From NCBI GenBank assembly GCA_903970295.1, contig CAJCHQ010001009.1, positions 1 through 8,516 on the forward strand: a stretch of DNA of 8,516 nt, in the 5' to 3' direction. Made by a program: the position numbers and the translations under genes. Of this stretch, positions 6,507 through 8,516 are shown piece by piece (positions within the stretch are counted from its first letter, which is position 1; every line of letters starts with the position of its first letter). The stretch comes from Bryobacterales bacterium. Lineage in GTDB: Bacteria; Cyanobacteriota; Vampirovibrionia; Obscuribacterales; Obscuribacteraceae. The notes beneath the pieces were generated by a model. The model was given only the letters and a program-made list of their open reading frames with translations. It did no database searches and was not told the DNA's origin.

Positions 6507-7937
6507 ATGAGTAGACCATTAAATCCCTGGAAATTAACGGGATATAAAGCTGGTCAAAACGTTGTCTGCAAGGTCACTAACTCTGAACCCGGCGGTTATG
6601 CAGTTTTGATCCCGAAGGACAATCTGCCTGGGTTTTTGCCCACTCAAGCGACTTTGAAACCGGGCGAAGAAATTCTGGCTCAATTCGTTTGTGTCCACAA
6701 TAATCGCATTCTGCTATCGGCCAGATTTGGTCAGGGTGCACCTGGTGCTAAAACGCAGACTAAAGTGAAGTGGGAAGACCATCTCGAAGACATGGATCAG
6801 GCTGGTGTTGATGCCAATCTTCAGGGACAAGATCAAATTCAGATTGAGAACCAGCCGCTAGGCGGTCATGAAACCCAACCCAATGAACATAATCCAGATG
6901 CTGGTCGCGCCATCATAACGCCGCCGCCAAGCCGTGAGACTCTCAGACCGCAGACTTTCAGTGACGGGCCGATAATTCCTAAGCAGCAGCAAGCACCGTT
7001 TGAAAGACCGGCGACAACAGAGCGACCGGCTCCATTTGCGGCCAGACCAACCGAAGAAAGACCGATCCTGGTGGAGAGACCCGCCGAGGCGGACCGCCCC
7101 AATCAGCTAGTTAGGCCGCCCGCGGCTGAACGACCGCCTGCTCTTGGAAGACCAGCACCGGCGGAAAAACCGGCGCCACAGCCTGTGCAATTGACCGAAG
7201 CAGAAATGGCATTCGATGTCTGGGCACCGCAGGCGCAACCACGCAAATTTCATTTAAAGCGGGCCACCGATTTGATCCTGCCGCCTGTCAATGTCGACAC
7301 TTTGAAAGAATTCAAAATTGCCGATTATGATGTCGAGTGGTTAATCACCGATCTGGAAGGCGGTATGAGAACGGGTTGCGTCAAAGCATCGTCCGAGCAC
7401 AAACGCTCTCGCTCCGCCATGCTTCTCTACAAAGGGCGCGCAGTCGGCTGCATCTACGGCTGCAAGCAATCACCCGATACGCAGCCAACCGAGCAGTCAT
7501 TGCACGAAATGCTCACCGATTTGGACCTGCCCGATACCCTGGTCAAGATTTACGATCTGCCCGAAGCGATCACGCTTTCGATGTCGGCGTTATTCCTTGG
7601 TTATCCTGTCCAGCGTGACGACAACTATGACGCTCGTTCATACATGGACTATATTTGCAGCTGGTTCGCCAGCAAGGGTCAAACCGCTTGTCTGGCTATT
7701 TCGTTGCCATCCAAATCGGCAACCTGTTTGGGCTTCATTCACAACGGCAAATTCTGCGGCGCCTTCTATGTTGAAGATCAACACTTCGCGCCCGACAAAG
7801 AATTTGTCTACGAGCTTTTGCGTTCGGACAAAGACGCCAATGTCGAAGCCAGCATATTACCACCGGAAATGACATCATCTGCGGTGCGCTTTGGCTTTAG
7901 TTTGAGCATGGCTCGCAGCCGTCGTGAGTCGCAGTGA
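6507..7937 (+). CDS. S1-like OB-fold protein with Arg-Pro hexad linker and unknown C-terminal domain
   Basis: Residues 12-75 resemble an S1-type RNA-binding OB fold: a GxxVxCKV opening strand, a GYAVLIPKDNLPGFLP middle and the closing NRILLSARF strand. Residues 76-160 are a polar, Gln/Asn-rich linker. Residues 166-225 are ten six-residue repeats, mostly carrying Arg-Pro. Residues 235-476 look folded, with conserved-looking parts near EWLITDLEGG (277-286), AMLLYKGRAVGCIYGC (304-319), ACLAISLP (394-401) and GFIHNGKFCGAFYVED (409-424). Paired strands of the form YKGRAVGCIYG and HNGKFCGAFYV suggest a repeated fold, but I do not recognise the family. There is no signal peptide or transmembrane segment, so it is probably cytoplasmic. 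ATG 6507 is preceded by AGGG seven bases upstream. The 97-base gap after the zinc-ribbon gene leaves open whether it belongs to the same transcript. RNA binding is inferred only from the OB fold. Confidence 0.88.
   Translation: MSRPLNPWKLTGYKAGQNVVCKVTNSEPGGYAVLIPKDNLPGFLPTQATLKPGEEILAQFVCVHNNRILLSARFGQGAPGAKTQTKVKWEDHLEDMDQAGVDANLQGQDQIQIENQPLGGHETQPNEHNPDAGRAIITPPPSRETLRPQTFSDGPIIPKQQQAPFERPATTERPAPFAARPTEERPILVERPAEADRPNQLVRPPAAERPPALGRPAPAEKPAPQPVQLTEAEMAFDVWAPQAQPRKFHLKRATDLILPPVNVDTLKEFKIADYDVEWLITDLEGGMRTGCVKASSEHKRSRSAMLLYKGRAVGCIYGCKQSPDTQPTEQSLHEMLTDLDLPDTLVKIYDLPEAITLSMSALFLGYPVQRDDNYDARSYMDYICSWFASKGQTACLAISLPSKSATCLGFIHNGKFCGAFYVEDQHFAPDKEFVYELLRSDKDANVEASILPPEMTSSAVRFGFSLSMARSRRESQ
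7002..7181 (+). repeat. Ten-unit hexapeptide (18-base) Arg-Pro repeat within the S1-fold gene
   Basis: Ten consecutive 18-base units encode six-residue repeats of the type ERPAxx. The Arg-Pro pair starts at residues 167, 173, 180, 185, 191, 197, 203, 209 and 215, with Lys-Pro at 221. Only the third unit is out of phase, by one residue. Codons differ between units (for example AGA CCG, CGA CCG, CGC CCC, AGG CCG), so selection seems to act on the peptide and not on recent DNA duplication. Confidence 0.85.
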
Positions 7938-7956
7938 TAATGCTTAATACAGCTGC

Positions 7957-7980
7957 CGGCAAACTTTGACCAAATTGCCG
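7957..7980. promoter_or_regulatory. Imperfect 24-base dyad overlapping the asd promoter
   Basis: CGGCAA (7957-7962) pairs with TTGCCG (7975-7980), and inside them TTTG (7965-7968) pairs with CAAA (7971-7974). The left side carries an unpaired AC at 7963-7964. It overlaps the proposed -35 of the downstream gene, so an operator is possible. No T-tract follows, so it is a poor intrinsic terminator for the upstream gene. Confidence 0.4.
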
Positions 7981-7994
7981 CAAATGGCTATCCT
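7966..7994 (+). promoter_or_regulatory. Likely sigma-70-type promoter of asd
   Basis: TTGACC at 7966-7971 matches the -35 consensus at five of six bases, and TATCCT at 7989-7994 matches the -10 at four of six, with an exact 17-base spacer. The asd start codon is 63 bases downstream of the -10. This suggests asd is not simply read from the upstream cluster. Confidence 0.5.
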
Positions 7995-8057
7995 TGGTTA
8001 AGGCATTCAGATTCTTTGTCTGCCTGCAGCACGGGTCAACTCAGGACGAATTAAGCG

Positions 8058-8516
8058 ATGAACAACGATAACGCTCACAGCCGCGGTCGAGCCATTGAAG
8101 GGCTCAAGCACAAGTATCGGGCGGCAATTGTCGGCGCCACCGGCATGGTCGGGCAGCAATTGATTCGTATGCTCAAGGAGCATCCCTGGATCGAGCTGAC
8201 CACAGTTGCCGCTTCCGCTCAATCTGCCGGCAAAACTTATGCTCAGGCAGTGGGCGATCGCTGGTGTATGGAATTTCCCATTCCCAAAGCAATCGGTTGC
8301 CTGGTCGTCAAAGATGCGCAAGATATCGAGGGCGTATCTGCCAATGTCGACATTGTTTTTTCGGCGGTGGCTGCGACCAAGGACGAAGTTCTGAAATTGG
8401 AGGACGCCTACGCCAAAGCAGGCGCCTGGGTGACTTCGTGTAACAGCGCCTACCGCATGGATGCGTTTGTACCAATGATGATTCCAGCTGCCAATCCGCA
8501 GCATCTCGATGTCATT
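8058..8516 (+). CDS. asd: Aspartate-semialdehyde dehydrogenase, archaeal/fungal type (C-terminus beyond window)
   Basis: The enzyme reduces aspartyl phosphate to aspartate semialdehyde with NADPH, the branch step to lysine/diaminopimelate, threonine and methionine. The 153 codons visible cover the N-terminal NADP-binding part. After a polar leader of about 20 residues comes a Rossmann strand and the glycine motif GATGMVG (26-32). ASAQSAGKTY follows at 52-61, then the strand DIVFSAV at 98-104, and SCNSAYRMD-VPMMIPAANPQHLDVI near 127-153. The last segment is typical of the archaeal/fungal branch (SNAxxxRMDxxVPLxIPExNPxHL) and not of the common bacterial Asd. The window ends before the catalytic cysteine. 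An in-frame TAA directly before codon AGC-adjacent GCG (8052-8054) fixes ATG 8058 as the first start; AGGA at 8043-8046 is 11 bases upstream, rather far. Confidence 0.93.
   Translation, partial: MNNDNAHSRGRAIEGLKHKYRAAIVGATGMVGQQLIRMLKEHPWIELTTVAASAQSAGKTYAQAVGDRWCMEFPIPKAIGCLVVKDAQDIEGVSANVDIVFSAVAATKDEVLKLEDAYAKAGAWVTSCNSAYRMDAFVPMMIPAANPQHLDVI

Noticed and set aside
6325..6510. 61-codon plus-strand frame whose stop overlaps the start of the S1-fold gene (ATGA)
   Set aside because: The overlap looks like translational coupling, but the frame overlaps the zinc-ribbon gene by 85 bases, has no clear ribosome binding site and no recognisable motif.
6115..6519. 134-codon minus-strand frame
   Set aside because: It covers the zinc-ribbon gene on the opposite strand. 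The plus-strand Cys pairs and the operon spacing are much better evidence.
8007..8504. 165-codon minus-strand frame
   Set aside because: It is antisense to the aspartate-semialdehyde dehydrogenase gene, which has clear family motifs on the plus strand.

Overview
The window looks like ordinary chromosome from a free-living bacterium with roughly even base composition, not a phage, plasmid or transposon. I see no insertion sequence, integrase, tRNA, rRNA or CRISPR array. The two lineage-neutral genes, UvrA and aspartate-semialdehyde dehydrogenase, do not fix the taxon. Long proteins with Pro/Ala/Asn-rich tails and three proteins I cannot place in a named family suggest a poorly sampled lineage. 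A non-photosynthetic cyanobacterial relative (Melainabacteria/Obscuribacterales type) is a guess from general impression only.

Layout. Bases 1-1757 (minus strand) hold the N-terminal 585 codons of an unrecognised protein: a low-complexity basic head, a folded middle and a long proline-rich tail that runs off the left edge. A 334-base divergent intergenic region (1758-2091) separates it from uvrA (2092-5076, plus), the nucleotide excision repair damage sensor. After a 148-base gap with a good promoter-like sequence comes a same-strand cluster: a Fur-family metalloregulator (5225-5782), a stand-alone FeoA-domain protein (5795-6073), a small zinc-ribbon protein (6086-6409), and a 476-residue protein with an S1-like OB fold, a ten-unit hexapeptide Arg-Pro repeat linker and an unrecognised C-terminal domain (6507-7937). 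A second promoter-like sequence overlapping an imperfect dyad precedes the start of an archaeal/fungal-type aspartate-semialdehyde dehydrogenase gene (8058 to the right edge).

How they may work together. The Fur, FeoA-domain and zinc-ribbon genes are separated by only 12 bases each and probably form one transcript, with the S1-fold gene 97 bases downstream possibly included. Fur plus FeoA points to metal (probably iron) homeostasis, but no FeoB permease gene is present, so the FeoA protein may have another role. The zinc-ribbon and S1-fold proteins have nucleic-acid-binding types of fold. Their link to metal response is the least explained part of the window and the best candidate for something undescribed. 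uvrA and asd appear to be independent housekeeping units.
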